8,325 nucleotides of DNA from Bacteroidota bacterium (GTDB lineage: Bacteria > Bacteroidota > Bacteroidia > Bacteroidales > PXBB01): contig JAKIYU010000110.1 in assembly GCA_022708385.1 (NCBI GenBank), positions 1 through 8,325 on the forward strand. The letters are read 5' to 3'. A program made the translations under genes and the position numbers. Positions within the stretch are counted from its first letter, which is position 1. Every line of letters starts with the position of its first letter. Positions 1-7,213 of the stretch are shown piece by piece. A model generated the notes under the pieces. The model worked only from the letters and a program-made list of their open reading frames with translations. It made no database searches and was not told where the DNA came from.

Positions 1-733
1 AATTCATAAACAAATTAATAACCTGCTCTTTCTCCGGCGTTTTTTGAATCCAGTCGATAAATTTGTCAGCCACCAAGGGGTACTCGCTCCAATTGTAATT
101 GGAAAACCGGAAAGCGATATCGTCGCTCAGTTTGTAATTTTTCAGCAACACTTTCAGCCGGGGTGTTTTCACGCTGCAATACATGTAATTGGGGCTTTTC
201 CACCCGAGTACGTGTTTGGCGCCTTCGGTAAGCATAATCTTATAACCCATCTCATCCACCATTTCGCCAATATTATCGGAATAAATAAGCTCGGTGTTCC
301 GAATGGTTTTGGGCTTATGCCCGAAAAGCTGCTCAATACGTTTGGCATGTTGCTGTACCTGATACATAAATTCATCCCTGCACGATAAAGAGCATAAAGA
401 ATGGGCGCTGGTTTCGGTCAGGAATTCTACATTACCTGTGTGTGCTAACCGCTGGAAACTTTCAATAACTTCGGGCGCATACATTTCGAATTGGTCGAGC
501 GCACTTCCCGATATGCTGTAACTTATTTTGAAAGCGCTGCCGCACTCCCTTATGAGGTCGAGCATAAGCTGATTGGCAGGCAGGTAGCATTTTTCAGCCA
601 CTTTACGCATGATACTTCTGTTGAGGTAATCATCGTAATAATCGTGTTTGTTTCCTATGTCAAAAAAACGGTAAGTGCGCAACCGGAAAGGTTGGTGCAC
701 CTGAAAATAAAAACAAATGTATCTTTTTCCCAT
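1..733 (-). CDS. GH57 family alpha-amylase-like protein (partial, C-terminus beyond left edge)
   Basis: The first 244 codons are present, starting MGKRYICFYFQVHQP; the reading frame is still open at base 1. It belongs to glycoside hydrolase family 57, retaining enzymes that cut or transfer alpha-1,4-glucan. Visible family motifs are HQP at residues 13-15 (region 1), ETSAHS at 107-112, and RNTELIYSD at 145-153, in which E148 is the likely nucleophile. TEG at 169-171 and LGW.SPN near 176-182 are also typical of the Bacteroidota amylase group. No signal peptide is seen, so it is probably cytoplasmic. The ATG lies 6 bases after the glycosyltransferase stop, in an A-rich context without a Shine-Dalgarno sequence, so it is the third gene of the glucan operon. 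Odd point: the last complete codon gives FMN where I recall FMD(YETFG) holding the acid/base Asp. Family assignment is firm; exact specificity is not. Confidence 0.9.
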   Translation of the reverse strand, partial: MGKRYICFYFQVHQPFRLRTYRFFDIGNKHDYYDDYLNRSIMRKVAEKCYLPANQLMLDLIRECGSAFKISYSISGSALDQFEMYAPEVIESFQRLAHTGNVEFLTETSAHSLCSLSCRDEFMYQVQQHAKRIEQLFGHKPKTIRNTELIYSDNIGEMVDEMGYKIMLTEGAKHVLGWKSPNYMYCSVKTPRLKVLLKNYKLSDDIAFRFSNYNWSEYPLVADKFIDWIQKTPEKEQVINLFMN

Positions 734-739
734 GTCTTC

Positions 740-2041
740 TTAATTATAATATTTTTCCAAAGATTTCTTATAAACTTCAATAACACTGTAAGCTGCTTTA
801 TCCCATTTGATGTTATCCACCTCGGCTTTGGCATAGCGAATAAACATCTTGGGAAGGGCTTCGTAGTTGAGCAATGCATAAATAGCGTCGGCAGTAGCGT
901 CAATATCCCAGAAATCAACCTTAATAGCGTGGCGCAGTACTTCGGAGACGCCTGATTGTTTCGAGATAATGACCGGTACATTTGAGCGCATGGCTTCCAG
1001 GGGGGCAATGCCAAAGGGTTCCGAAACGGAAGGCATCACATACACATCGCTTATAGCAAACATTCTGTCCACATCTTCCCCTTTAAGGAATCCGGTAAAA
1101 TGAAATTTATCGGCTATGTGCAGTTGCGCCACACGGCGTATAGACTTATTAAGTAAATCGCCACTGCCGGCCATTACAAAACGTACATTTTTATCTTTTT
1201 TAAGGACTTTGCGGGCGGCTTCGATAAAGTAATCGGGGCCTTTCTGATAGGTCACACGTCCGAGAAAGGTTACAATTTTTTCCTCAACAGTTTTGTTATA
1301 TTTCGACAAATTAACATTTTCGTTAGGTTCAACACCATTATGCACAGTTATAACCTTATCTTCAGGAATACCATATTTTGAAATAACAATATTTCTTGTA
1401 AAATTGCTGACAGTAATCACAAAATCGGCTTCCATCATACCTGTTTTTTCAATATTGTAAACTACCTCGTTGATATTTTCGCCTGACCTGTCGAATTCAG
1501 TGGCATGCATGTGAACAACGAGGGGTTTTCCGGATATTTTTTTGACTGCTATACCGGCCGAATAGGTGAGCCAGTCGTGGGCATGTATCACATCAAAATC
1601 TTTACTCATAGCAATCTGGGTAGCCACCAGAGCATAGCGCGACACTTCTTCAAGAAGGTTAGTACCATATTTACCGGAAAATTGATAGCGTTTTGAAAAA
1701 ATGGAATTTTCGAACAATTCTGTTTCTGTCTGTTCTGTGTTGTATTTGAAGATCTTCGAAAATTCCTCGGGGGAAGTGTAAGGCACGAGGCTCGACGACA
1801 CTTCGAGGTAGGTAAAACTTTCCCAGTATTTCTTTAAGAGCATATCTTTTAAGTCGATGGTAACATCGCTGGCATTAACGAGTTCCATGTTCATGGTATC
1901 TTCGTCGCCATACAGGCGTGGAGCCACAAAAATTACCTCTGTGCCCTGCTTGAGCAGGGATTTGGTAAGCCCGTAACAGGCTGTGCCGAGGCCTCCCGTA
2001 ATATGAGGCGGAAATTCCCATCCAAACATCAGTACTTTCAT
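740..2041 (-). CDS. GT4/GT5-type glycosyltransferase, glycogen synthase-like
   Basis: A complete 433-residue GT-B fold glycosyltransferase, probably adding glucose from a nucleotide sugar to an alpha-1,4-glucan in the cytoplasm. The N-terminal Rossmann domain (about 1-230) begins KVLMFGWEFPP and carries the donor/acceptor loop GGLGT at 16-20, as in starch and glycogen synthases, and HAHDW at 153-157. The C-terminal domain (about 250-430) shows GRVTYQKGP at 261-269, AGSGDL at 291-296 and the E-x7-E motif EPFGIAPLE at 341-349, where E341 and E349 would contact the donor. Its start overlaps the debranching enzyme stop by ATGA, indicating translational coupling, and its stop is 6 bases from the GH57 start. 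The neighbours support a glycogen role. It could equally be a maltodextrin- or sucrose-type GT4 enzyme; the donor (ADP- or UDP-glucose) cannot be read from sequence. Confidence 0.9.
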   Translation of the reverse strand: MKVLMFGWEFPPHITGGLGTACYGLTKSLLKQGTEVIFVAPRLYGDEDTMNMELVNASDVTIDLKDMLLKKYWESFTYLEVSSSLVPYTSPEEFSKIFKYNTEQTETELFENSIFSKRYQFSGKYGTNLLEEVSRYALVATQIAMSKDFDVIHAHDWLTYSAGIAVKKISGKPLVVHMHATEFDRSGENINEVVYNIEKTGMMEADFVITVSNFTRNIVISKYGIPEDKVITVHNGVEPNENVNLSKYNKTVEEKIVTFLGRVTYQKGPDYFIEAARKVLKKDKNVRFVMAGSGDLLNKSIRRVAQLHIADKFHFTGFLKGEDVDRMFAISDVYVMPSVSEPFGIAPLEAMRSNVPVIISKQSGVSEVLRHAIKVDFWDIDATADAIYALLNYEALPKMFIRYAKAEVDNIKWDKAAYSVIEVYKKSLEKYYN

Positions 2042-4017
2042 GCTTTTACTTTATCGGTTTTATTGGTTGTATTTTTCTTAAATTGTATTGCCCACTTAGA
2101 AATTCTCAGCAGCTCTGCCACACTGGTGGCATGCGATATGTCGCCGTTGGGGCGATGGGGCGGGTCGCCATCGTAAAGTTCCGACACACTGCCAATGCCA
2201 TGTTCCCACATCACTTCTTCAAATTCGTCGTAGATGTCGGCAATTTTTTCCAGCGCAGATTGCCCGTAAACATTGAGAAGCGCCTGGCAATAATGGCCAA
2301 GGAGCCAGGGATAAACAGCACCCTGAAAGGCTGCCGTTTCGCGGGCAGCAACGTTGCCTTCATACACGCCTTTGTAATTATTGTCCATGGGTGCCAGGGT
2401 ACGTAAGCCGCGCGGGGTAAGCAATTTCTTACGCACAACCTCAAGAACTTCGGCTTTAATGTCATTGTTTATGGGTGAATACGGCAATGAAACGGCAAGA
2501 ATCTGATTAGGTCTTATGCTCCAATCCGTAACGCCATCGTCGATACAATCGGCAAGGTATTTTTTCGAGGCATCGTAAAACAGGACAGGAAAAGAGATTT
2601 CAATTTGTTCTTTGATTTCCTTCCATGCATTGACAAAAGCGGTGTCGTTAGCTAGTTCTGCCACCTCTATAGCAAAGCAAACGGCGTTGTACCACAGGGC
2701 ATTTATTTCGACTGCAAATCCATAACGCGGAACAACCGGTTTGCCCTCCACATAGGCGTCCATCCAGGTAAGGGCCGTACCGTTTTCTTTGACATACAAT
2801 AGGGCGTTATCCGCCACTTTTACATGGTGTAATTTATTGCTGATAAAAGTTTCCAGTATGTCGGAAATAACTCCATTGTAATCGCGCCACAGCACGCCTT
2901 TCGACTTAGTGTAGGTGGCGTATTCCTGTAAAGCCCAGAAAAACCACAACGAAACATCCGGTGCGTTAAAGAGGGCTTTTTTTCCATACCCCACATTCGG
3001 GAACAAGCCGTTATTCATTTCCTGAATCATGCTGTCGAGAATCTGTTTGCACAATTTGGGTTCGTCGAGCGTGAGGGTAAGTCCGGGCAATGCCATAAAC
3101 ACATCCCTGCCACGCCTGTCGTACCACGGAAAACCTGCTACAATTTCAATTCTTTTGCCTTTTTTCATGATGAATTGCTGGGCCGAGTTGAACAGGCAGT
3201 TTTCGAAGCTGTTGCGCGGGATACGTTGCTTGACTTCTTTATTAAAGCGTCTTATAAGGGTGCCGGGGGTTATTTCTTCGGTACCTGCCGAAATCACAAT
3301 GCTTTCGCCTTTTTTAATATCCACTTCAAAGTACCCGGGCACATACAAATCTTCCTGAAACTCGTAACCTCTTTCCATCTCTTCAATATATTCAATATTA
3401 TAGTACCAATCGGGTACATGTATATAATCGACGCTTTTTGAAAACTGAATTACCAGAGGTGTATAACCGTTGTACATTCTGAAAGAAACGCCATTGGCAA
3501 CGGGTTCGTATTGTTTATTGACATACATGTTAGCCTTGGAAAGCGCATGGGTATTACGAAAAGCAAGGAAAGGGCGGAAGCGAAGTTTGGTTGGGGAAGT
3601 GGCTTCGACCAACGTATAGCGCAGCATCGTCCTGTCTTCTTCATGCGTCAGGAGGGTTTCCTTTGTTAAGATTACTCCTCCTACCCTGTACGTAATCTTG
3701 GGAATAGGCTCCAGGTTAAGGTCTTTGATGTATTTATGGCCTTTGGGATTGTAATGGGATCCCTGATACTTATGGATACCCAGGTTAAAATCGGCTTCGC
3801 GCTGAATAACTGTTTCGTCGAGTGTGGAAAGTAAAATATGATTTTCGTTATCGAGATAAGGTTGGGGACAAATAAGTAAGCCATGATATTTGCGTGTGTT
3901 GCAGCCAATAATGGTCGTACTTGAAAATGCGCCCCCCCTGTTGGTACGCAGCAATTCCTTATTAAGAGCGTATTCCAGATTAACCAGCTTTAATTTATCA
4001 AATTGAATATAACTCAT
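2038..4017 (-). CDS. Glycogen debranching enzyme (amylo-alpha-1,6-glucosidase, GH133-like)
   Basis: Predicted to hydrolyse alpha-1,6 branch-point glucose in glycogen. I choose the ATG at 4017 (MSYIQFDK, 659 residues) over one 10 codons upstream: family members begin this way, and the upstream ATG (4047) would lie before the candidate -7 promoter element. The N-terminal beta-rich domain (about 10-230) contains GCNTRKYHGLL at 38-48, a hallmark of the family. The C-terminal (alpha/alpha)6 catalytic domain (about 270-640) contains GFPWYDRRGRD at 295-305, ALPGL, SLWFFWAL near 356-363, TWMDA at 417-421, VEINALWYN, RPNQ at 502-505 and, near the end, SELYDGDPPHRPNG. The length is normal. Where I recall many relatives having W-G-R-D, this protein has R-G-R-D (residues 302-305). 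It is the first gene of the operon and overlaps the glycosyltransferase by 4 bases. Confidence 0.93.
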   Translation of the reverse strand: MSYIQFDKLKLVNLEYALNKELLRTNRGGAFSSTTIIGCNTRKYHGLLICPQPYLDNENHILLSTLDETVIQREADFNLGIHKYQGSHYNPKGHKYIKDLNLEPIPKITYRVGGVILTKETLLTHEEDRTMLRYTLVEATSPTKLRFRPFLAFRNTHALSKANMYVNKQYEPVANGVSFRMYNGYTPLVIQFSKSVDYIHVPDWYYNIEYIEEMERGYEFQEDLYVPGYFEVDIKKGESIVISAGTEEITPGTLIRRFNKEVKQRIPRNSFENCLFNSAQQFIMKKGKRIEIVAGFPWYDRRGRDVFMALPGLTLTLDEPKLCKQILDSMIQEMNNGLFPNVGYGKKALFNAPDVSLWFFWALQEYATYTKSKGVLWRDYNGVISDILETFISNKLHHVKVADNALLYVKENGTALTWMDAYVEGKPVVPRYGFAVEINALWYNAVCFAIEVAELANDTAFVNAWKEIKEQIEISFPVLFYDASKKYLADCIDDGVTDWSIRPNQILAVSLPYSPINNDIKAEVLEVVRKKLLTPRGLRTLAPMDNNYKGVYEGNVAARETAAFQGAVYPWLLGHYCQALLNVYGQSALEKIADIYDEFEEVMWEHGIGSVSELYDGDPPHRPNGDISHATSVAELLRISKWAIQFKKNTTNKTDKVKA

Positions 4018-4245
4018 ATTTATGGGTTTTAACCTGCAAAAATACAAAAAATATGTAAATAAAATGTTAAATAATTTTAAATGTTATTTTATGTATAAAT
4101 ATATATATTTTAGATTAATAATAAATTAACTCAAGTAAAACCATATATTTTTATCAATGGTTCTCATATCTGCTTTATTAATAAATAATTAAGCAAAAAT
4201 AAAAGGCGTTAAAAAAGGAGAAGAAATCGCTGTGGGGGCTTTGAA
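4018..4245. other. AT-rich intergenic gap between the two minus-strand operons
   Basis: These 228 bases are very AT-rich and contain no credible reading frame. Apart from the candidate -7 element near 4040 they include a perfect 12-base palindrome TTTATTAATAAA at 4174-4185. That could be an operator, but it is easily expected by chance in such composition. I see no strong terminator for the upstream ChaN-like gene. Confidence 0.6.
4037..4044 (-). promoter_or_regulatory. Candidate -7 promoter element of the glucan operon
   Basis: Read on the minus strand this is TATTTTTG, matching the Bacteroidota -7 consensus TAnnTTTG. It sits about 20 bases upstream of the chosen debranching-enzyme ATG and would give a short leader. 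I do not see a convincing TTTG at the expected -33 spacing, so this is tentative. Confidence 0.4.
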
Positions 4246-5127
4246 CTAATAGGTTTTTGTCATGTCGGCCGGTACACAGATTATAAAATCGGCAATGTTC
4301 ATATTTTCTTTATCCAAAACCGAAATATTTTCCTGTTCAACCGTCGAAATGGTCATCAATTTCATTTCGGGTTTTGCTTTTTTAAGATACCAGCAAATGC
4401 CTTCATAATTATCGGAATGATAGGCGCCCTGGAAATGAAGGAAGACGCCCTCTTTGAGCATATTCGACAGAATAAAATAGGCCATGGTGGCATCTTTAAC
4501 CGCTTGGGCCTTAGGGAGGTTCTGTGCTGAACTTTTACCGGGCATACCCCCACCCATACCGGCCATGCCGGCCATTTTTTTATAACCCGGCAATTCAGGG
4601 TCGTAAGCAACAGGCAAAGGCGCTATCCATTTTTTGGCTTCGCTGCTCAGTTTTTCGAGACCTTCAAAGCCTTCGGTATTAACCAGGCTTGCATAACGGC
4701 GTGGAATATTTGTGGCTATAAATTTCAGCCCGCTGTCGCATGCCAGGTCGAGCAAAGGTTTGTAATCGTTTTCAAAGTTATTCCATAGCCGGGCATCGGC
4801 TTTAAAATTTTTGTAGGGTATGAGCTTCGATACATACTCATTCAAAATCACCTGGTTGTCGGCTTCAAACATCTCTGCACCCATAATCAGCTTATTTCCT
4901 ATGGCAGCGTACAATTCTTTTGCAAGCTGAAGCTGCAGCCAATGGGCCATAGCATTATCGTGCTGTTCGCCAAAAAGCACTACTTGGTTTTTAAGAGCGG
5001 CCTGCAGCATAACCGTGAAGTCGGATTTATTACCTTCTTTGGTGTAGATAACATAGGCCGGCTTATCTTGTGCATACAGCAGTTGGATTAAAGCCAGGTA
5101 AAGTGTAAGGGCAAGGAGTTTTTTCAT
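4246..5127 (-). CDS. ChaN/DUF399-family exported protein
   Basis: A 293-residue protein of the ChaN-like family (haem- or iron-associated proteins, Pfam family often named cofactor haem-binding). An N-terminal Sec signal (MKKLLALTLYLALIQLLYA, then Q) predicts export; there is no lipobox cysteine at the cleavage site, unlike the lipoprotein members. Conserved motifs are GEQHDN at 53-58, GAEMFE at 83-88, ATNIPRRYA at 138-146, KDATMAYF at 211-218 and HFQGAYHSDNYEGI at 231-244; these His/Glu residues probably form the active or ligand site. Between them, residues 185-195 are a Met/Gly-rich stretch with Met at 185, 188, 191 and 195, which I do not recall as a general family feature. It starts 12 bases after the peptidase stop, so the two are probably co-transcribed. 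The biochemical role of this family is poorly defined; haem or iron handling is inferred from ChaN. Confidence 0.85.
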   Translation of the reverse strand: MKKLLALTLYLALIQLLYAQDKPAYVIYTKEGNKSDFTVMLQAALKNQVVLFGEQHDNAMAHWLQLQLAKELYAAIGNKLIMGAEMFEADNQVILNEYVSKLIPYKNFKADARLWNNFENDYKPLLDLACDSGLKFIATNIPRRYASLVNTEGFEGLEKLSSEAKKWIAPLPVAYDPELPGYKKMAGMAGMGGGMPGKSSAQNLPKAQAVKDATMAYFILSNMLKEGVFLHFQGAYHSDNYEGICWYLKKAKPEMKLMTISTVEQENISVLDKENMNIADFIICVPADMTKTY

Positions 5128-5139
5128 GTTTAAGTATTT

Positions 5140-6624
5140 TTATCTTATTACTTTTTCTTTCTGATAATTTCCTATAGCAATTTCCCATGCCGTAGCAAAG
5201 GCCAGGTAGGTAATTTTACTGTGAAGCTCTTTATTTAAAGTGGCAGGTATGTCGCTCGGCAAGTGCAGGTGAGTATAACTGTTGGTGCTTACGAAATAAA
5301 GTGCGGGAATATTTTTATCGAAAAAGGGAGAGGCGTCGGCACCACCACCTGCCCAGGTACTTTCAATGGTCAGATTAAATGTTTTTTTATCTATACCGCG
5401 GGCCATTTGCCATAGCACAGGAGCGCTCTCGCCGTTCCCCAACTGAATGCTATCGCCGTGGCCAATACAATCGAGGTTAAGCATGGCAACAGTCTTTTCG
5501 GGAGGTACAAGAGGGTTGTTTATATAAAACCAAGAACCTATCATGCCCTGCTCTTCGTTTGAAAAAAGAATAAAAAGCACCGACCGCTTAATTTGTTTTC
5601 TTTTTTCGCTGAAAAGCCGGGCTATATGCAAAACGGCTGCCGCACCCGAAGCATTGTCATTAGCACCGGGAAAATAAAGCAAATCGCCCTGTTTGCCTAT
5701 ATGGTCGAGGTGTGCGCCAATGATAACATATTCGTCTTTAAGCACAGGGTCGTTCCCTTCTATCATACCCACCACATTCATAGTAGGTTTTTCCTTGGTA
5801 TAAACCGTGTGTATTTCGGTATAAACCTTTGTGCCGGTATTGAACGAAAATGGTTTTTGCAGGGAGTCAATCATTTGCTGGAGTTCTGCCACAGTATATT
5901 TACCGGGTTCAAGGATGTCGTTGGCCACTTCATTGCTTACATGTATGCTGGTGGTCGCACCATTATGTGTATTAACGCTGCCTGTGGCAATGCTTCCTAT
6001 GGGCTGTGTTGTACGCGCCCCTTTGGGGGTGTTAATAAAAACAACTCCGAAAGCGCCATTCTGCGAAGCCACGCTTACTTTGTAGCGGGGAATAGCCGAG
6101 GGCCATTCAACCTTGAATTTCCACGAAGGGTTTTCTTTGAAAATCATCACCACTTTGTTTTTCACATCCATACCCGCATAATCGTCGTAGCCGAACTTGG
6201 GCAACGAGATGCCATAACCGCAAAAAACCACTTCGGAGGTATGTACGCCCTGCCCGGTAAAGCCCCTGCAGACGAAGTCCTTGCCCGGTTTATACACTTT
6301 ATTTTCTCCAGCTTGGTTGATTTTTTCGAATTTAAGCGGGGCTTTAATTTCGTTATGCTCCACGTTAAAGTACTGGAAGTACGAATCACCCAAGGGTTTG
6401 AGCTTATATTTTTTAAACAATCCTGCTGTATAGTTGGCGGCCATGTTGTACCCAGCGCTTCCGGGCAAGCGCCCTTCAAAGTCGGGTGAGGCCAGTTTTT
6501 CGACTATTTTGTAAAGAAAATCTGTTTCAATATCGGCGGGTTTGGGGGCATACTGCGCCTTAGCAAAACTACAGCATAATATTAAAAACAGTAAAGTAAT
6601 CCGATGTATAAAGCAAAAGGGCAT
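5140..6624 (-). CDS. Exported M28-family zinc peptidase with PA-like insert
   Basis: A 494-residue metallopeptidase of family M28, probably an aminopeptidase acting outside the cytoplasm. A signal peptide covers about residues 1-23 (hydrophobic LLFLILCCSFAKA, then Q). Residues about 125-270 form a PA-type insert (GYGISLPKFGYDDYAG, then KNKVVMIF), usual in this clade for substrate access. The catalytic domain (about 280-485) carries all expected residues: H305 in GAHLDH, bridging D323 in GANDNASG, E357 (general base) and E358 (ligand) in SNEEQG, D385 in NLDCIG and H454 in HLPSD. The catalytic set is complete, so it should be active. It is the first gene of a probable two-gene operon with the ChaN-like gene. 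No T9SS sorting domain is present at the C-terminus, so a periplasmic location is likely. The exact substrate cannot be told. Confidence 0.92.
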   Translation of the reverse strand: MPFCFIHRITLLFLILCCSFAKAQYAPKPADIETDFLYKIVEKLASPDFEGRLPGSAGYNMAANYTAGLFKKYKLKPLGDSYFQYFNVEHNEIKAPLKFEKINQAGENKVYKPGKDFVCRGFTGQGVHTSEVVFCGYGISLPKFGYDDYAGMDVKNKVVMIFKENPSWKFKVEWPSAIPRYKVSVASQNGAFGVVFINTPKGARTTQPIGSIATGSVNTHNGATTSIHVSNEVANDILEPGKYTVAELQQMIDSLQKPFSFNTGTKVYTEIHTVYTKEKPTMNVVGMIEGNDPVLKDEYVIIGAHLDHIGKQGDLLYFPGANDNASGAAAVLHIARLFSEKRKQIKRSVLFILFSNEEQGMIGSWFYINNPLVPPEKTVAMLNLDCIGHGDSIQLGNGESAPVLWQMARGIDKKTFNLTIESTWAGGGADASPFFDKNIPALYFVSTNSYTHLHLPSDIPATLNKELHSKITYLAFATAWEIAIGNYQKEKVIR

Positions 6625-6640
6625 GTAATATTTTTTTTTA

Positions 6641-6648
6641 CAAATTTA
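6641..6648 (-). promoter_or_regulatory. Candidate -7 promoter element of the M28 peptidase gene
   Basis: On the minus strand this reads TAAATTTG, a match to TAnnTTTG. It lies 17 bases before the peptidase ATG, predicting a very short leader. No clear -33 TTTG is seen. Confidence 0.4.
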
Positions 6649-6671
6649 GTTTTTATTTCATTTTTTTATGT

Positions 6672-6679
6672 TACTTTTG
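6672..6679 (+). promoter_or_regulatory. Candidate -7 promoter element of tRNA-Asn
   Basis: TACTTTTG on the plus strand matches the Bacteroidota -7 consensus TAnnTTTG. Transcription would begin roughly 7 bases downstream, about 24 bases before the mature tRNA 5' end. The -33 region is T-rich without a clean TTTG. It lies back to back with the peptidase promoter candidate. Confidence 0.5.
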
Positions 6680-6709
6680 CTCCACTTTTGAAAAAAGTAT
6701 TATAAATCT

Positions 6710-6783
6710 TCCTCCTTAGCTCAGCTGGTTAGAGCATCTGACTGTTAATCAGAGGGTCGCTGGTTCAAGTCCAGCAGGGGGAG
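6710..6783 (+). tRNA. tRNA-Asn (anticodon GTT)
   Basis: A complete 74-base cloverleaf. The 7-base acceptor stem pairs TCCTCCT (6710-6716) with AGGGGGA (6776-6782), with one T·G pair, and the discriminator is G6783. The anticodon stem is TCTGA/TCAGA and the loop is CTGTTAA, placing anticodon GTT at 6744-6746, which reads AAC/AAU (Asn). The T arm is GCTGG-TTCAAGT-CCAGC. The 3' CCA is not encoded and must be added after transcription. It is divergent from the peptidase gene and marks the boundary between the conserved genes to the left and the accessory-looking sequence to the right. Confidence 0.98.
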
Positions 6784-6793
6784 CGTGAAAATC

Positions 6794-6830
6794 AAAGGGT
6801 TACGACAAATTACAGTTGCAACCCTTTTTT
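6794..6830 (+). terminator. Intrinsic terminator behind tRNA-Asn
   Basis: A 13-position stem (6794-6806 with 6815-6827: 11 Watson-Crick pairs, one G·T and one A/C mismatch) closes an 8-base loop. The descending arm ends AACCC and runs into TTTTTT. It lies 10 bases after the tRNA end and fits its transcription direction. Confidence 0.8.
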
Positions 6831-7128
6831 ATTTACTAACAAAATAACTAACTTTAAATGTTTTTAACCCATTATTTACAAATACTACAGAAAATAAGTT
6901 TAAATAAATTTTAAGTTTATTGCAGCCCATTTAATGTGCATACAGTTTGCATACAACACCCCTTCAATAGCAACTTAATTGAAATATGAATAACCCTTTT
7001 GTGAAGGGGGATATAAGAGTTTAATAATGGTTTTTTCAAACTGATTGGCGTGGGTATTATTGTTAGTAACACTCCCACAAACACATAAACGGTTATTGTT
7101 TTTAATATGAAGTGGTTTAGGGGGCTAA
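6831..7128. other. AT-rich stretch without an intact gene
   Basis: I see no credible reading frame in these roughly 300 bases on either strand. Small items are a direct repeat TGCATACA at 6937-6944 and 6948-6955 (11 bases apart) and a weak CCCTT/AAGGG hairpin at 6994-7008. The last bases may be decayed coding sequence belonging to the sorting-domain relic that follows: in the same frame, SGL appears at 7111-7119 between stop codons. Confidence 0.5.
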
Positions 7129-7203
7129 CTTAAAGGAATTTATCTTATTAAATTATCAGATAATAATGGTAAAAGTTTCAAAGCTAAATTAATTATACTT
7201 TAA
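7129..7203 (+). pseudogene. Relic of a T9SS C-terminal sorting domain (3' end of a lost cargo gene)
   Basis: Hand translation of 7129-7200 gives LKGIYLIKLSDNN followed by GKSFKAKLIIL and a TAA stop at 7201-7203. This is the pattern of a type-A T9SS C-terminal domain end: (K/S)GIY-L/F-IKL, a short polar turn, then a lysine-rich strand ending in hydrophobic residues. Such domains direct outer-membrane translocation and surface attachment. Upstream in the same frame, stops at 7108 and 7126 break the expected continuation and there is no start codon, so only the tail of a degraded gene remains. The stop is 10 bases before the ATG of the next relic. The assignment rests on motif recognition over about 24 residues; I consider it likely but not proven. 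Confidence 0.65.
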
Positions 7204-7213
7204 AAAAATAATT

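Noticed and set aside
4018..4047. Upstream ATG adding 10 residues to the debranching enzyme
   Set aside because: The extension MYFCRLKPIN is not family-like and would start upstream of the candidate -7 element. The ATG at 4017 gives the usual N-terminus.
4174..4185. Perfect palindrome TTTATTAATAAA as an operator
   Set aside because: In sequence this AT-rich such palindromes are expected by chance, and it is far from the candidate promoter.
5593..6489. A 298-codon plus-strand open frame opposite the M28 peptidase gene
   Set aside because: It is fully antisense to a gene with complete catalytic motifs, has no recognisable domain, and arises from the codon pattern of the true gene. The other shorter frames opposite or within the operon genes are rejected for the same reason.
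6937..6955. Direct repeat TGCATACA, two copies 11 bases apart
   Set aside because: It could be a protein-binding pair, but it has no adjacent gene or promoter to regulate and is short.
6776..7010. A duplicated tRNA 3' end marking an integrated island
   Set aside because: The only similar downstream string is AAGGGGGATA near 7004, too short to be an attachment-site repeat. No copy of the T-arm sequence follows within the window.
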